NCBI GenBank assembly: GCA_903882875.1
Contig: CAIRYQ010000072.1
Span: 62,001-126,000 of the forward strand
Source of the DNA: an uncultured Spartobacteria bacterium
Lineage (GTDB): Bacteria > Verrucomicrobiota > Verrucomicrobiia > Chthoniobacterales > Chthoniobacteraceae
DNA length: 64,000 bases
Direction: 5' to 3'
Part shown: positions 23,241 through 32,123 of the stretch, piece by piece
Layout: every line of letters begins with the position of its first letter
Position numbering within the stretch: the first letter of the stretch is position 1
Notes under the pieces: generated by a model
Told to the model about the DNA's origin: nothing
Database searches by the model: none
Seen by the model: only the letters and a program-made list of their open reading frames with translations
Made by a program: the position numbers and the translations under genes

Positions 23241-26200
23241 GTGAACACGCCCCTTTCCCGAATGACGAATGACGAACGCAAAAAGACGAAGGCGCGCATT
23301 TGTTCGTCATCCATCATTCGTCATTCGTCGCTCCTCGCACTTTTGGCGTACACTTTTTCCGCCGCGCACGCTGCCGAGCCGCGCTACCGCGACCTCGTGC
23401 TCGCAGACAAGCCGGCGGCCTACTGGCGCTTCGACAGCATCGAGGAATGTTGCACTTCGAGCGAGACGGACGAGGCGTTGCGCGCGAATGCGGGCGACAA
23501 GGTCTCGCTGGCAGAGGCGGGGCCGCGTCCACCGGTGTTCCCGAATTTCGCGGAGGAAAACACGGCGGCCGATTTTTCCGGCTACTCGCGCGACACGCAT
23601 CTGCGCGTGAAGGACACGGGAGACAAGAGCGTGCTGCGATTTGCCAAGGGCGAGACGATCACGATGGAGGCTTGGGTGCAGGTCCCGAAGCTCTCGGACG
23701 GGCAGCAGTCGTACATCGTGGGCAAAGGGCGCACAGGACTGCCGGGGATGTCCACGGAGAACCAGAACTGGGCGATGCGGCTGCGCGGGCAGGGCGGCGT
23801 GGCGTGCGCGGGATTTCTTTTCCACGACAGCGAGACGCACGGGGAAAAAGGGTGGCATCGGTGGACGAGCACCAGCGGATTCCAGCCGGGCGAGGCGTGG
23901 CATCATGTCGTGGTGAGTTACCAATTTGGCGAGCCGGAGAGCATCCGCGGGTGGATCAATGGCGAGGAAGTGAAGGGCGTGTGGGACATGGGAGGCGCGA
24001 GCGCGGCGGCTCCGGTGGCGGACAACGACGAGGTGTGGATCGGCGGCTCGATGGGCGGCGCGGCGAGCGCGCAGTTCCCTGGGCGCATAGATGAGCTGGC
24101 GATTTACCGCACGGCGCTGTCACCGGAACGTATCGCACTTCACGCAGCGCGCACAGGAGCGGTGCCGACGCTGTTGAGCGTGCCCGCATCGAAGAGCGTG
24201 ACAAAGAGTGAGACGCTGCCGCTTCCTCCCGCGGTGATCGCTGCGGAGGAATTGCCGAAGGGCCAGGTGCGCGTGCAGGTGTTTGAGTTTCCGAAGAAGG
24301 CGGATGAGGAAGTCGGCTGGGCCTCGAATGACTCGGGCAAACCCGCGGCGAAAAAAGCGGATGCCGGCGACGCGGACGAGACGTGGTCGGTGTTGCCGAC
24401 GCTCCGCACGGACGAATACGCGGAGCAGGCCTTCGCGCTCACGGATGTGACGAACAAATACAGCGAGCGCGGGGTGAAGACGGATCGCTCCGCGCCTTTC
24501 CTCGTCCGCGCCGCCGGAGTCGTGCGCGTGCCAGCCGGCGAATACACGCTGCACCTGCGCGCGCTCACGGGAACGCGCGTGGCGTTCGACGGGCACATCG
24601 TCGTGGAGACCCCGCTGAAAAAGGCGAAGGGCGGCGATGTGGAAGGCGTGCCGGATCTCGCGAAAGAACAGCTCGTGCCCTCGATGCCGCTGCTGCCGCC
24701 CGGCCACAAGGAAGTGCAGGGCCGCCTGAGCAGCGACGGCCAGCCGCACGTGCTGCTGGTCGAGGCGCTCGTCGGCGGCAAAGGCATCCGCCCGGAAATC
24801 GGCGAGCTGTTCGTCGCGGTGTCGAAGGACGTAAAGGAGTTCGCGTTGCTAGCGCCCGAGGGCGCGGAGAAGGCCGCGCCACGACTGGCGAATGGCGAGT
24901 GGCAGTCTTTCACGGAAGGCCGGCGCGCACTCATGACTGCGCTGAATGCGGAGCGCCGCCGCAATCCGAAGGAAGAGGCATATTGGAAACAGCGGCACGA
25001 CATCGCACGCAAGAACGCGAAGCCCGCGCCATCGGTGCCATCGGTTGCGGCAGACGCTTCGATTTTCAACGACGTGGATCGCTTCATCGCCGCCAAGCTC
25101 GCGAAGGCCGGCGCGAAGCCCTCGCCCATGTGCGACGACGCCTCCTTCCTCCGCCGCGCGACGCTCGATGTCACCGGCCTCATCCCGACTGAAAAGGAAG
25201 TCGCCGCGTTTCTCGCCGACACATCCCGCGACAAGCGCGCCAAGGCGATCGACCGCCTGCTCGCGAGCGACGCGTGGGCGGATCACTGGACGAGCTACTG
25301 GCAGGATGTGCTTGCGGAAAATCCGAACATCCTCAAGGGCACGCTGAACAACACCGGGCCGTTCCGCTGGTGGATTCACGAGGCGCTGCTCGACAACCTG
25401 CCGATGGATCGCTTCGCCACGGAGCTGATCACCATGGAAGGCAGCGCGAGCTACGGCGGCCCCGCAGGCTTCGCGATTGCTTCGCAAAATGATCTGCCGA
25501 TGGCCGCGAAGGCGCAGGTCGTGTCGTCCTCATTTCTCGCAAACGAGATGAAATGCGCGCGCTGCCACGACGCGCCAAACCATCCCTTCGAGCAGGGCGA
25601 CCTTTTCAAAATCGCCGCCATGCTCCAGCGCGCGCCGCTGAAAGTGCCCGCGTCCTCGCTCACGAAGGGCATGAATGCGAACAGCAAAGTCACCGTGACG
25701 CTTACGCCGGGGCAGATGATTGATCCGCATTTTCCCTTCTCCACCGCAGGCGAGCCGCTGCCCGGTGTGCTGCGGAAAAAGGACGACTCGCGAGAGATAC
25801 TCGCGGCAATCCTCACCGACCCGCGCGACGACCGTTTCGCGCAGGTGCTCGTGAACCGCGTGTGGCGGCAGCTCCTCGGCTTCGGCATCGTGGATCCCGT
25901 GGATGACTGGAGCACCGCGACGCCGTCGCATCCCGACCTCCTGAAGTGGCTCGCGCACGACTTCATCACGCACGACTACGACCTCAAGCACATCGCGCGG
26001 ACTATCCTGAACAGCCAAACATATCAGCGCGTGCCGCAGCCTTCCGCGATGAAGCAGGTGATGAGCAGCGAGCGTCTCTTCGAATCACCCGCCCGCCGAC
26101 GCATGACTGCCGAGCAGCTCGTGGACAGCCTCTTTACCGTGACCGGCCTGCCGATGGATTCCGAGCAGCTCACCTTTGATCCCGAGGCGCGGCAGTCGCC

Positions 26201-26813
26201 GAAAGATCACAACAACCTCGGCACGCCGCGCCGCGCGTGGGAGTTCACGTCGCTGAGCAACGAGCGCGACCGCCCCGCGCTCGCAAAACCGCGCGCGCAG
26301 GTGATCACGGACGTGCTCGCCGCATTCGGCTGGCGCGAGAGCCGCCCCGAACCGCGCAGCACGCGCGACCACGACGCAAACGTCCTCCAGCCCGCGACCA
26401 TCGCGAACAGCACGATCAGCAACCGCCTGACACGCCTGAGCGACGAGCACGCATTCACCGCGCTCGCGATGGAGGAGCAGCCCGTCGCGCAGCTCGTCGA
26501 GCGGATGTTCCTGCGCGTGCTGTCGCGTCCGCCCACACATGAGGAGAGCGCAAAATTTTCCGCGATCCTTGAGCCGGATTTTGTAAAGCGCCGCACCGGC
26601 GCGCCGCCAGCGCCGCCACGCGCGCCATTCTCGAAAGGCGTGTCGTGGGCGAACCATCTAAACCCCGACGCCAGCACCGCCGTGCTCGACGTCGAGCGCG
26701 TCGTGAAGGCCGGTCCGGTGCCATCACCGCAGCTCGCGAGCGACTGGCGCGAGCGCATGGAGGATGCGCTGTGGGCGCTGCTGCTCTCGCCGGAATTCAC
26801 CTACATCCCGTGA
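23241..26813 (+). CDS. Large secreted DUF1549/DUF1553 protein with LamG-like domain
   Basis: The 1190-aa protein (GTG start at 23241; an ATG at 23262 is an alternative) has a Sec signal near residues 25-45 (SLLALLAYTFSAAHA). A concanavalin/LamG-like domain follows at about 50-290 (AAYWRFDS, then WHHVVVSYQ). A long linker leads to DUF1549 (about 605-830, FNDVDRFIAAKLAKAG) containing KCARCHDAPNHPF, a c-type haem-like CxxCH at about residue 771, and then DUF1553 (about 850-1180). This architecture is typical of Planctomycetes and Verrucomicrobia and always pairs with a DUF1501 protein, which follows 5 bp later. A role in extracellular sulfated-glycan degradation is suggested in the literature but not proven. 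Confidence 0.92.
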   Translation: MNTPLSRMTNDERKKTKARICSSSIIRHSSLLALLAYTFSAAHAAEPRYRDLVLADKPAAYWRFDSIEECCTSSETDEALRANAGDKVSLAEAGPRPPVFPNFAEENTAADFSGYSRDTHLRVKDTGDKSVLRFAKGETITMEAWVQVPKLSDGQQSYIVGKGRTGLPGMSTENQNWAMRLRGQGGVACAGFLFHDSETHGEKGWHRWTSTSGFQPGEAWHHVVVSYQFGEPESIRGWINGEEVKGVWDMGGASAAAPVADNDEVWIGGSMGGAASAQFPGRIDELAIYRTALSPERIALHAARTGAVPTLLSVPASKSVTKSETLPLPPAVIAAEELPKGQVRVQVFEFPKKADEEVGWASNDSGKPAAKKADAGDADETWSVLPTLRTDEYAEQAFALTDVTNKYSERGVKTDRSAPFLVRAAGVVRVPAGEYTLHLRALTGTRVAFDGHIVVETPLKKAKGGDVEGVPDLAKEQLVPSMPLLPPGHKEVQGRLSSDGQPHVLLVEALVGGKGIRPEIGELFVAVSKDVKEFALLAPEGAEKAAPRLANGEWQSFTEGRRALMTALNAERRRNPKEEAYWKQRHDIARKNAKPAPSVPSVAADASIFNDVDRFIAAKLAKAGAKPSPMCDDASFLRRATLDVTGLIPTEKEVAAFLADTSRDKRAKAIDRLLASDAWADHWTSYWQDVLAENPNILKGTLNNTGPFRWWIHEALLDNLPMDRFATELITMEGSASYGGPAGFAIASQNDLPMAAKAQVVSSSFLANEMKCARCHDAPNHPFEQGDLFKIAAMLQRAPLKVPASSLTKGMNANSKVTVTLTPGQMIDPHFPFSTAGEPLPGVLRKKDDSREILAAILTDPRDDRFAQVLVNRVWRQLLGFGIVDPVDDWSTATPSHPDLLKWLAHDFITHDYDLKHIARTILNSQTYQRVPQPSAMKQVMSSERLFESPARRRMTAEQLVDSLFTVTGLPMDSEQLTFDPEARQSPKDHNNLGTPRRAWEFTSLSNERDRPALAKPRAQVITDVLAAFGWRESRPEPRSTRDHDANVLQPATIANSTISNRLTRLSDEHAFTALAMEEQPVAQLVERMFLRVLSRPPTHEESAKFSAILEPDFVKRRTGAPPAPPRAPFSKGVSWANHLNPDASTAVLDVERVVKAGPVPSPQLASDWRERMEDALWALLLSPEFTYIP
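23264..23329. repeat. Inverted repeat in the start region of the DUF1549/DUF1553 gene
   Basis: GACGAATGACGAA at 23264-23276 and TTCGTCATTCGTC at 23317-23329 are perfect 13-bp inverted arms, and an additional TTCGTCAT copy lies at 23303-23310. The repeat overlaps the start of the coding frame and the alternative ATG, so a hairpin could hide the initiation region. Similar AATGACGAA repeats are common between genes in this lineage by my recollection. Confidence 0.7.
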
Positions 26814-26818
26814 ACCAC

Positions 26819-28105
26819 ATGAACATCTCCCGTCGCAATTTCATCGCACGCTCCGCACTCGCAGCAGGCGCGGCCACACTGGGTGCGCCGCTCTTCGCCG
26901 AGGAAAAAAAGACACCGCTCGGAAAAGCGGAGCATTGCATTTTCGTCTGGCTCGGAGGCGGCATGTCGCACCTCGACACGTTCGACGCGAAGACCACGAA
27001 GGGCGACGGACTGAAAAAGCCCGGCTGCTATTACGACACGATCGAGACGGCGATTCCCGGCGTGCGCTTCTGCGAGCACCTGCCGCGGCTCGCGAAAATG
27101 GCCGACAAGCTCGTGCCGGTGCGTTCGGTGAACCACACGGTCATTGATGAGCACGCCGCCGCGGTGAACCGCATGCACACGGGCCGCCCCGTGAGCGGCA
27201 GCGTCGTGTATCCGAGCATCGGCAGCATCATCGCGCACCAGCGGCACGCCGCCGCGGAAGGCGTGCCGCCCTACGTGCTCATCGGCTACCCGAGCGCCAC
27301 GCGCGGGCCCGGATTCCTCGGACCAAAAGCGGGCTACGTCTATCTCACCGACACCGCAGCAGGCCCCGCGGGTCTCACGCGCATGCCCGGCATCACCGAC
27401 GAGCGTCAGAGCCGCCGCGAGTCCCTGCTCGCCTCGCTGCGCAGCGACTACGTGGCTCGCAATCCTGGCGACAAGCTCGTGCAGGATTACGACGACGCGA
27501 TTGGCGAAGTTTTCAAACTGCAGGGCGGTGACTTCATGAAGGCATTCGATCTCGCAAGCGAGAGTGGTTCGCTGCGGCAGACGTACGGCGATGAATTCGG
27601 CCAGCGCTGCATGTTGGCGCGGCGGCTCATCCAGCGCGGCGTGCGCTTCGTCGAGGTCGGCTTCAATCTGAATTTCGTGAACGGCGCGGGCTGGGACACG
27701 CACAACGGCGCGCAGAAGCAGCAGCACCAGCTCATCCAGCGACTCGACCAGGGCGTTGCCGCGCTCATCGCCGATTTGGAAAACCAGCGCCTGCTCGACA
27801 AGACGCTCATCGTCATCGCCACCGAGTTCGGCCGCCCCGCGGCATTCGACGCCGGCGGAGGACGCGGGCACTACGGAAAATGTTTTACGAGCGTTCTCGC
27901 CGGCGGCGGACTCCGCACCGGACAGTTCGTCGGCACGACTGACGATCTCGCGATGAACATCGTCGCCGAACCCGTCGGCGTGCATGATCTCTTCGCCACG
28001 ATTTTCGCAGCGATGGGAATCAACCCCGCGAAGAACCTCATGGCCGACGACCGCCCCGTGCCGATCACGGACAAAGGCCAGGCCATGGCGAAACTCTTCG
28101 CCTGA
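26819..28105 (+). CDS. Tat-exported DUF1501 protein
   Basis: ATG 26819, 5 bp after the upstream stop, gives 428 aa beginning with a twin-arginine signal (SRRNFIARSALAAGAATLG). The mature protein belongs to DUF1501, a sulfatase-like alkaline-phosphatase-fold family, with GGGMSHLDTFD near the start, GWDTHNG in the middle and IVIATEFGRP near the end, where metal and substrate residues are expected. It works as the partner of the DUF1549/DUF1553 protein encoded upstream. The biochemical activity is not established. Confidence 0.92.
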   Translation: MNISRRNFIARSALAAGAATLGAPLFAEEKKTPLGKAEHCIFVWLGGGMSHLDTFDAKTTKGDGLKKPGCYYDTIETAIPGVRFCEHLPRLAKMADKLVPVRSVNHTVIDEHAAAVNRMHTGRPVSGSVVYPSIGSIIAHQRHAAAEGVPPYVLIGYPSATRGPGFLGPKAGYVYLTDTAAGPAGLTRMPGITDERQSRRESLLASLRSDYVARNPGDKLVQDYDDAIGEVFKLQGGDFMKAFDLASESGSLRQTYGDEFGQRCMLARRLIQRGVRFVEVGFNLNFVNGAGWDTHNGAQKQQHQLIQRLDQGVAALIADLENQRLLDKTLIVIATEFGRPAAFDAGGGRGHYGKCFTSVLAGGGLRTGQFVGTTDDLAMNIVAEPVGVHDLFATIFAAMGINPAKNLMADDRPVPITDKGQAMAKLFA

Positions 28106-28180
28106 GTGCATCGGCACCCGGAGGCACATCGCACAGTTGCCGCGTGCGCATTCGCGCGCAGTCGTCTAGCATCCGAACGA

Positions 28181-29179
28181 ATGCTCGACCGCCTCCAGCG
28201 CCCGCTCCGCGATCTGCGCCTGTCCGTCACGGACCGGTGCAATTTCCGCTGCGGCTACTGCATGCCGAAGGAAACCTTCGGGCGCGGCTACGACTTTCTG
28301 CCGAAGGATCGCATCCTCACATTCGAGGAACTGGCGCGCATCAGCCGCATCTTCATCACGCTCGGCGTGGAAAAAATCCGGCTCACCGGCGGCGAGCCGA
28401 CGATGCGCCGCGACATCGAGCGGCTCATCGAGCAGCTTGCTGCGATTGACGGGTTGCACGACCTCACGCTCACGACGAATGGCTCGCTGCTCGTGGAAAA
28501 AGCCGCTGCACTCCGCAGCGCGGGACTCCGGCGGCTGACAGTGAGTCTCGATTCGATCTGCGAAAGGACATTCGCCGCGATGAACGATGTGAATTTTCCG
28601 CTGCGCCGCGTACTCGCCGGCATTGACGCCGCGCTTGCCGCAGGCTTCTCGCCGATCAAGCTCAACATGGTCGTGAAGCGCGGCGTGAACGACACGGAAG
28701 TCGCGGAAATGGCGCAGCGTTTTTCCGGTCCTGATTTAATCGTGCGCTTCATCGAATACATGGACGTCGGCAACAGCAACGGCTGGCGGATGGCCGATGT
28801 CGTCCCCTCGTCGGAAATCATCGCACGCATCGGCGCGAAGATGCCGCTCACGCCGCTGCCCCGCAATTATCCCGGCGAGACCGCGCTGCGTTACCGTCTG
28901 GCGCAGGGCGGCGAAATCGGCGTCATCGCATCGGTCACACAGCCCTTCTGCGGCAACTGCACGCGCGCCCGCCTCACTGCGGACGGAACGCTCTTCACGT
29001 GCCTCTTCGCAACGCGCGGCACAGGGTTTTTCGATGTGCTGCGCGCCGGTGCAAGTGACGATGATCTCCGTGAAAAAATCGGCTCCGTATGGAAGGCGCG
29101 CGATGATCGTTACTCGGAAATCCGATCCTCAAAAACCGAGCGCGCTCCGAAGGTGGAGATGTCTCGCGTCGGTGGATGA
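28181..29179 (+). CDS. moaA: GTP 3',8-cyclase, first step of molybdenum cofactor synthesis
   Basis: ATG 28181 gives 332 aa. The radical-SAM cluster motif is C20-N-F-R-C24-G-Y-C27, followed by LTGGEPTMRRDIE (SAM binding). The C-terminal second cluster motif CGNCTRARLTADGTLFTC and the terminal Gly-Gly (RVGG) are all present. MoaA with MoaC converts GTP to cyclic pyranopterin monophosphate. The other genes of the pathway here (mogA, moaC, moeA) are encoded on the opposite strand just beyond, so the two transcripts converge. Confidence 0.96.
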   Translation: MLDRLQRPLRDLRLSVTDRCNFRCGYCMPKETFGRGYDFLPKDRILTFEELARISRIFITLGVEKIRLTGGEPTMRRDIERLIEQLAAIDGLHDLTLTTNGSLLVEKAAALRSAGLRRLTVSLDSICERTFAAMNDVNFPLRRVLAGIDAALAAGFSPIKLNMVVKRGVNDTEVAEMAQRFSGPDLIVRFIEYMDVGNSNGWRMADVVPSSEIIARIGAKMPLTPLPRNYPGETALRYRLAQGGEIGVIASVTQPFCGNCTRARLTADGTLFTCLFATRGTGFFDVLRAGASDDDLREKIGSVWKARDDRYSEIRSSKTERAPKVEMSRVGG

Positions 29180-29198
29180 GACATCCGACAGGATGATG

Positions 29199-29313
29199 GC
29201 ATGTCTCGGGTAGCGCGGACTTCAGCTTGCGAACGAAGTGCTCTCGACGCCCGGATGTGTTCCGCGAGACGCGGAACACGGCAGGCGGGACGCCCGCGCT
29301 ACCCGAGGCATGC
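29199..29313. repeat. MITE-like inverted-repeat element
   Basis: Between moaA and mogA lies a 115-bp element with 20-bp terminal inverted arms (29199-29218 and 29294-29313, one mismatch; core CTCGGGTAGCGCGG/CCGCGCTACCCGAG). An inner hairpin is GTGTTCCGC/GCGGAACAC around 29256-29278. It carries no coding frame. The layout is that of a small non-autonomous dispersed repeat, and its position between converging genes also allows it to act as a terminator. Confidence 0.75.
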
Positions 29314-29333
29314 CGTCCCGCTTCTCGCGACCA

Positions 29334-29837
29334 TCATGGCTGCCCGTCTGCACGAAGCTTCAGCCGCGGATGGCCGAGATGATCGAGGCATTCGACGATC
29401 GCGGGCAGCAGCAGCGGCAGGCATTCGCCGATGGCGCGAGGATTGCCGGGGAGATTGATGATGAGCGATGCACCGCGCGTTCCCGCAGTCGAACGGCTGA
29501 GGATGCTCGTCGGCACCTTCGCGAATGACTGCACGCGTATGATTTCACCGAAGCCGGGAAGCTCTCGCTCCAGCACGGCGCGCGTCGCCTCGGGCGTCAC
29601 ATCGCGCGGCGAAGGTCCGGTGCCGCCGGTTGTCACCACGAGCGCGCACTTTTCCTCGTCGGTCAGCCGGAGTAGCGCGGCTTCGATTTGAGCGCGCTCG
29701 TCGGGAATGAGCACACGTTGCCACTCGATTTCATCCGCCACGCGCTCGGCGAAGAACTGCTCGATGGCCGGGCCGCTGCGGTCCTCGTACACGCCCGCGC
29801 TCGCGCGGTCGCTGAGGGTGATGCGCGCGAACTTCAT
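29334..29837 (-). CDS. mogA: Molybdopterin adenylyltransferase
   Basis: ATG 29837 gives 167 aa (MKFARITLSDRASAGVYEDR), the standard MogA start. The MPT-binding signature TTGGTGPSPRDVTPEAT and the C-terminal LPGNPRAIGECLPLLLPA are present. MogA adenylates molybdopterin before molybdate insertion. The start codon overlaps the moaC stop by 3 bases (ATGA), so the gene is translationally coupled in the moeA-moaC-mogA operon. Confidence 0.93.
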   Translation of the reverse strand: MKFARITLSDRASAGVYEDRSGPAIEQFFAERVADEIEWQRVLIPDERAQIEAALLRLTDEEKCALVVTTGGTGPSPRDVTPEATRAVLERELPGFGEIIRVQSFAKVPTSILSRSTAGTRGASLIINLPGNPRAIGECLPLLLPAIVECLDHLGHPRLKLRADGQP

Positions 29838-30292
29838 TCCTTCACCTTCGCCGTCACACGGATTTCGCCGATGCTCATTCCTTTGTCCACGGCCTTGCAC
29901 ATGTCGTAGATCGTCAGCGCGGCCACGCTCACGGCGGTGAGGGCTTCCATCTCGACACCGGTCTTCGCCGTCGTGCGCGCCGTGGCCTCGATGCGGACGG
30001 CGTTGGCGAGCACTTCAAAATTCACATCCACCGAATCCAACGGCAGCGAGTGGCAGAGCGGGATGAGTTCGTCGCAACGCTTCGCCGCCTGAATCGCTGC
30101 GATCTTCGCGACTGCGAGCACATCGCCTTTCGGAAGCGCCTGCTTCTTCAACGCTCGAATCGTCGCAGTAGCGCAATGCACGAGTCCTTCCGCCGTGGCG
30201 GTGCGGCGCTGGAATGGCTTCGCGCCCACGTCCACCATGCGGGCGGCACCGGCTTTGTCGAGGTGGCTGAATTTCTTCTTCGGCATTTTCAT
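29834..30292 (-). CDS. moaC: Cyclic pyranopterin monophosphate synthase
   Basis: ATG 30292 gives 152 aa. Family motifs are FSHLDKAGAARMVDV, AAKRCDELIPLCHSLPL and TGVEMEALTAVSVAALTIYDM with the K near the end (CKAVDKGM). MoaC works after MoaA to form cPMP. It lies 40 bp after moeA and overlaps mogA. No moaD or moaE gene is in the window, so molybdopterin synthase is encoded elsewhere. Confidence 0.95.
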   Translation of the reverse strand: MKMPKKKFSHLDKAGAARMVDVGAKPFQRRTATAEGLVHCATATIRALKKQALPKGDVLAVAKIAAIQAAKRCDELIPLCHSLPLDSVDVNFEVLANAVRIEATARTTAKTGVEMEALTAVSVAALTIYDMCKAVDKGMSIGEIRVTAKVKE

Positions 30293-30332
30293 TGCATCGC
30301 CCGGTGCGCGGGAAAAAGCGAGCGTTCCGCGA

Positions 30333-31529
30333 TTAGCTGGCGCTGCGGACAAGCCGGGCGGCGATCCTCTCGCCCGGCTTCACGGATTCGATTCCGGCAG
30401 GCACGCGGATGAGTGCATCGAGTCCGATGATGCCCGTGAGGTCGCCGGAACTTTGCCATTTCAGCGGGACCAATTTCACACCGCCGTCCGACCACTCGAT
30501 CCGCGCAGGCCACCATGTCTCGCGTGGATTCCCCTTCATCGCGACATTGCCACCGAGCGGTGCTTCCACGAGAGCGAACTCAATCGCACCGGTGGCGAGC
30601 ATTTCGAGCGCGGCTCGGATGACGAGGTGCCAGCAGACAATGTGTGAGAGCGGATTGCCGGGAATGACGAACGCGAGATGCCGCCCGCGCGTGCCGAATG
30701 TGAGCGGCTTGCCGGGGCGCAGATTGAGCTGCGTGAACTGGAGCGAAAAGCCGATTTCGCGCAGCGTGCGCGCGCCGAAGTCGTGGTCGCCCACGCTCGC
30801 GCCGCCGGAGAGGAGCAACACGTCCCAGCTTTCGATGTCGGCATCGCTGATTGCGGTGATGAGTTGCGCCGGATCGTCGCCGACGCGCAGTTGCCGGGCG
30901 ATTTCCCCTCCAGCTTCCGCGGCAAGCGCGGCGACGAGCGTGGAATTGCTGTCGCGGATTTTTCCAGACGCGGGAATTTCATCCGGCGCGACAAGTTCGC
31001 TGCCGGTCGCGATGTGCAAAATGCGCGGACGCGGTGCGACGAGCGGCGCGCTTTTCCCGAGCTGCGCGCAGAGCGAAAGCTCGACTGGCCCGAGTGCCGT
31101 GCCGCGCTCGATGAGCACGCTGCCCTCGCGCGCATCCTCGCCGCGCACGCGGATGTTGCTCCCTTTTCCACGCTGGGAAAAAGTGACGGTGTCGCTGCTG
31201 CGCTGCGCGACTTCCTGCACGATCACTTGTGTCGCGCCCTCGGGAATCGGTGAGCCGGTGAAGATGCGCGCGCATTCGCCGGGCCCGATTGTGCGCGTCG
31301 GCACAGTGCCGGCGGGAATTTCGCACACGACGCGGAACTCAGTCGCAGGATCATCCGTGCGGATCGCGTAGCCGTCCATCGCCGAGCGATCGAATGCGGG
31401 GATGTCCTCGTCGGCGCTGATTGCCTCGCGGAGCGTGCGTCCATGCGCCTGCGCGAGCGGCACGCGCAGCGGGGGAAGGACATGCACGGTCTGCGCGATG
31501 AGCGCGCGGGCGTCGAGAATGCTGAGCAT
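30333..31529 (-). CDS. moeA: Molybdopterin molybdenumtransferase
   Basis: I start at ATG 31529 (398 aa, MLSILDARALIAQTVHVLPP); an upstream ATG at 31556 is possible. MoeA features are PAFDRSAMDGYA early, IFTGSPIPEGATQVI, then the MogA-like domain with LLSGGASVGDHDF, and a C-terminal beta domain. The enzyme inserts molybdate into adenylated molybdopterin. It is the first gene of the minus-strand moeA-moaC-mogA operon. Confidence 0.95.
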   Translation of the reverse strand: MLSILDARALIAQTVHVLPPLRVPLAQAHGRTLREAISADEDIPAFDRSAMDGYAIRTDDPATEFRVVCEIPAGTVPTRTIGPGECARIFTGSPIPEGATQVIVQEVAQRSSDTVTFSQRGKGSNIRVRGEDAREGSVLIERGTALGPVELSLCAQLGKSAPLVAPRPRILHIATGSELVAPDEIPASGKIRDSNSTLVAALAAEAGGEIARQLRVGDDPAQLITAISDADIESWDVLLLSGGASVGDHDFGARTLREIGFSLQFTQLNLRPGKPLTFGTRGRHLAFVIPGNPLSHIVCWHLVIRAALEMLATGAIEFALVEAPLGGNVAMKGNPRETWWPARIEWSDGGVKLVPLKWQSSGDLTGIIGLDALIRVPAGIESVKPGERIAARLVRSAS

Positions 31530-31571
31530 GGCGGGTGTCGTGATGTGCCGCGGCACGGTCGCGGCACGGCG

Positions 31572-32114
31572 CTAGTTCTCCTTCCCGCCAGCGAGCGCGA
31601 GAGACTTCAGATCGGGATCGGTGCGCGCAAATTCCTTCAGCGTCTTGTCCATTGCGAAGCTCACGTTCAGGTGCGCGCGCGCCTGCTCGATGTTGCCGAG
31701 CGCGGCCTCGTAGCAGGCGAGATTGTAATGGTAGGTCGGCTCGGCTTTCAGCGCGGCGGGGCCGCTGCTCAGGAGTTCGAGAGCCTCGCGGCTTTTTCCC
31801 GTCTCGTGCAGGCAGAATGCCGTGTGGATGAAGCCCGCGGTCTTGTCCGGCGAGATGCGGCACAGCTCGCGGCCGACATCGAGCGCCTGCCCCCACAGCT
31901 TGGCCTGCATGAGCACGGAGAGGCGTGATTCGACGGCGATCGGGCTGGTGCGCACGTCCTCGGGGAGCAGATTGAGTTCATCAAGCGCCAGCTCGGGGAG
32001 GCCAAGCTCGCTGTAGCCCTGCGCTGCGAGGAGCAGCCGCTTGTGCGTTATGTCCAGCTCGGATGTCACGGGTTCAATCGCGCGGAAGAAGCTATGTGAT
32101 GGCATTGCTGGCAA
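31572..32114 (-). CDS. TPR-repeat protein
   Basis: The 180-aa protein carries about four tetratricopeptide-like helical pairs (for example LLLAAQGYSELGLPELALDE, then FIHTAFCLHETGKSREALEL and YHYNLACYEAALGNIEQARA). There is no signal peptide or membrane span, so it is probably cytoplasmic and binds a protein partner. It lies 9 bp downstream of pepF and 42 bp upstream of moeA, all on one strand, but a functional link to either is not evident. Confidence 0.85.
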   Translation of the reverse strand: MPAMPSHSFFRAIEPVTSELDITHKRLLLAAQGYSELGLPELALDELNLLPEDVRTSPIAVESRLSVLMQAKLWGQALDVGRELCRISPDKTAGFIHTAFCLHETGKSREALELLSSGPAALKAEPTYHYNLACYEAALGNIEQARAHLNVSFAMDKTLKEFARTDPDLKSLALAGGKEN

Positions 32115-32123
32115 GTGCGGATT

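Noticed and set aside
24140-25243. Long minus-strand frame inside the DUF1549/DUF1553 gene
   Set aside because: It is a GC-driven shadow of the large gene, serine/arginine-rich without domains.
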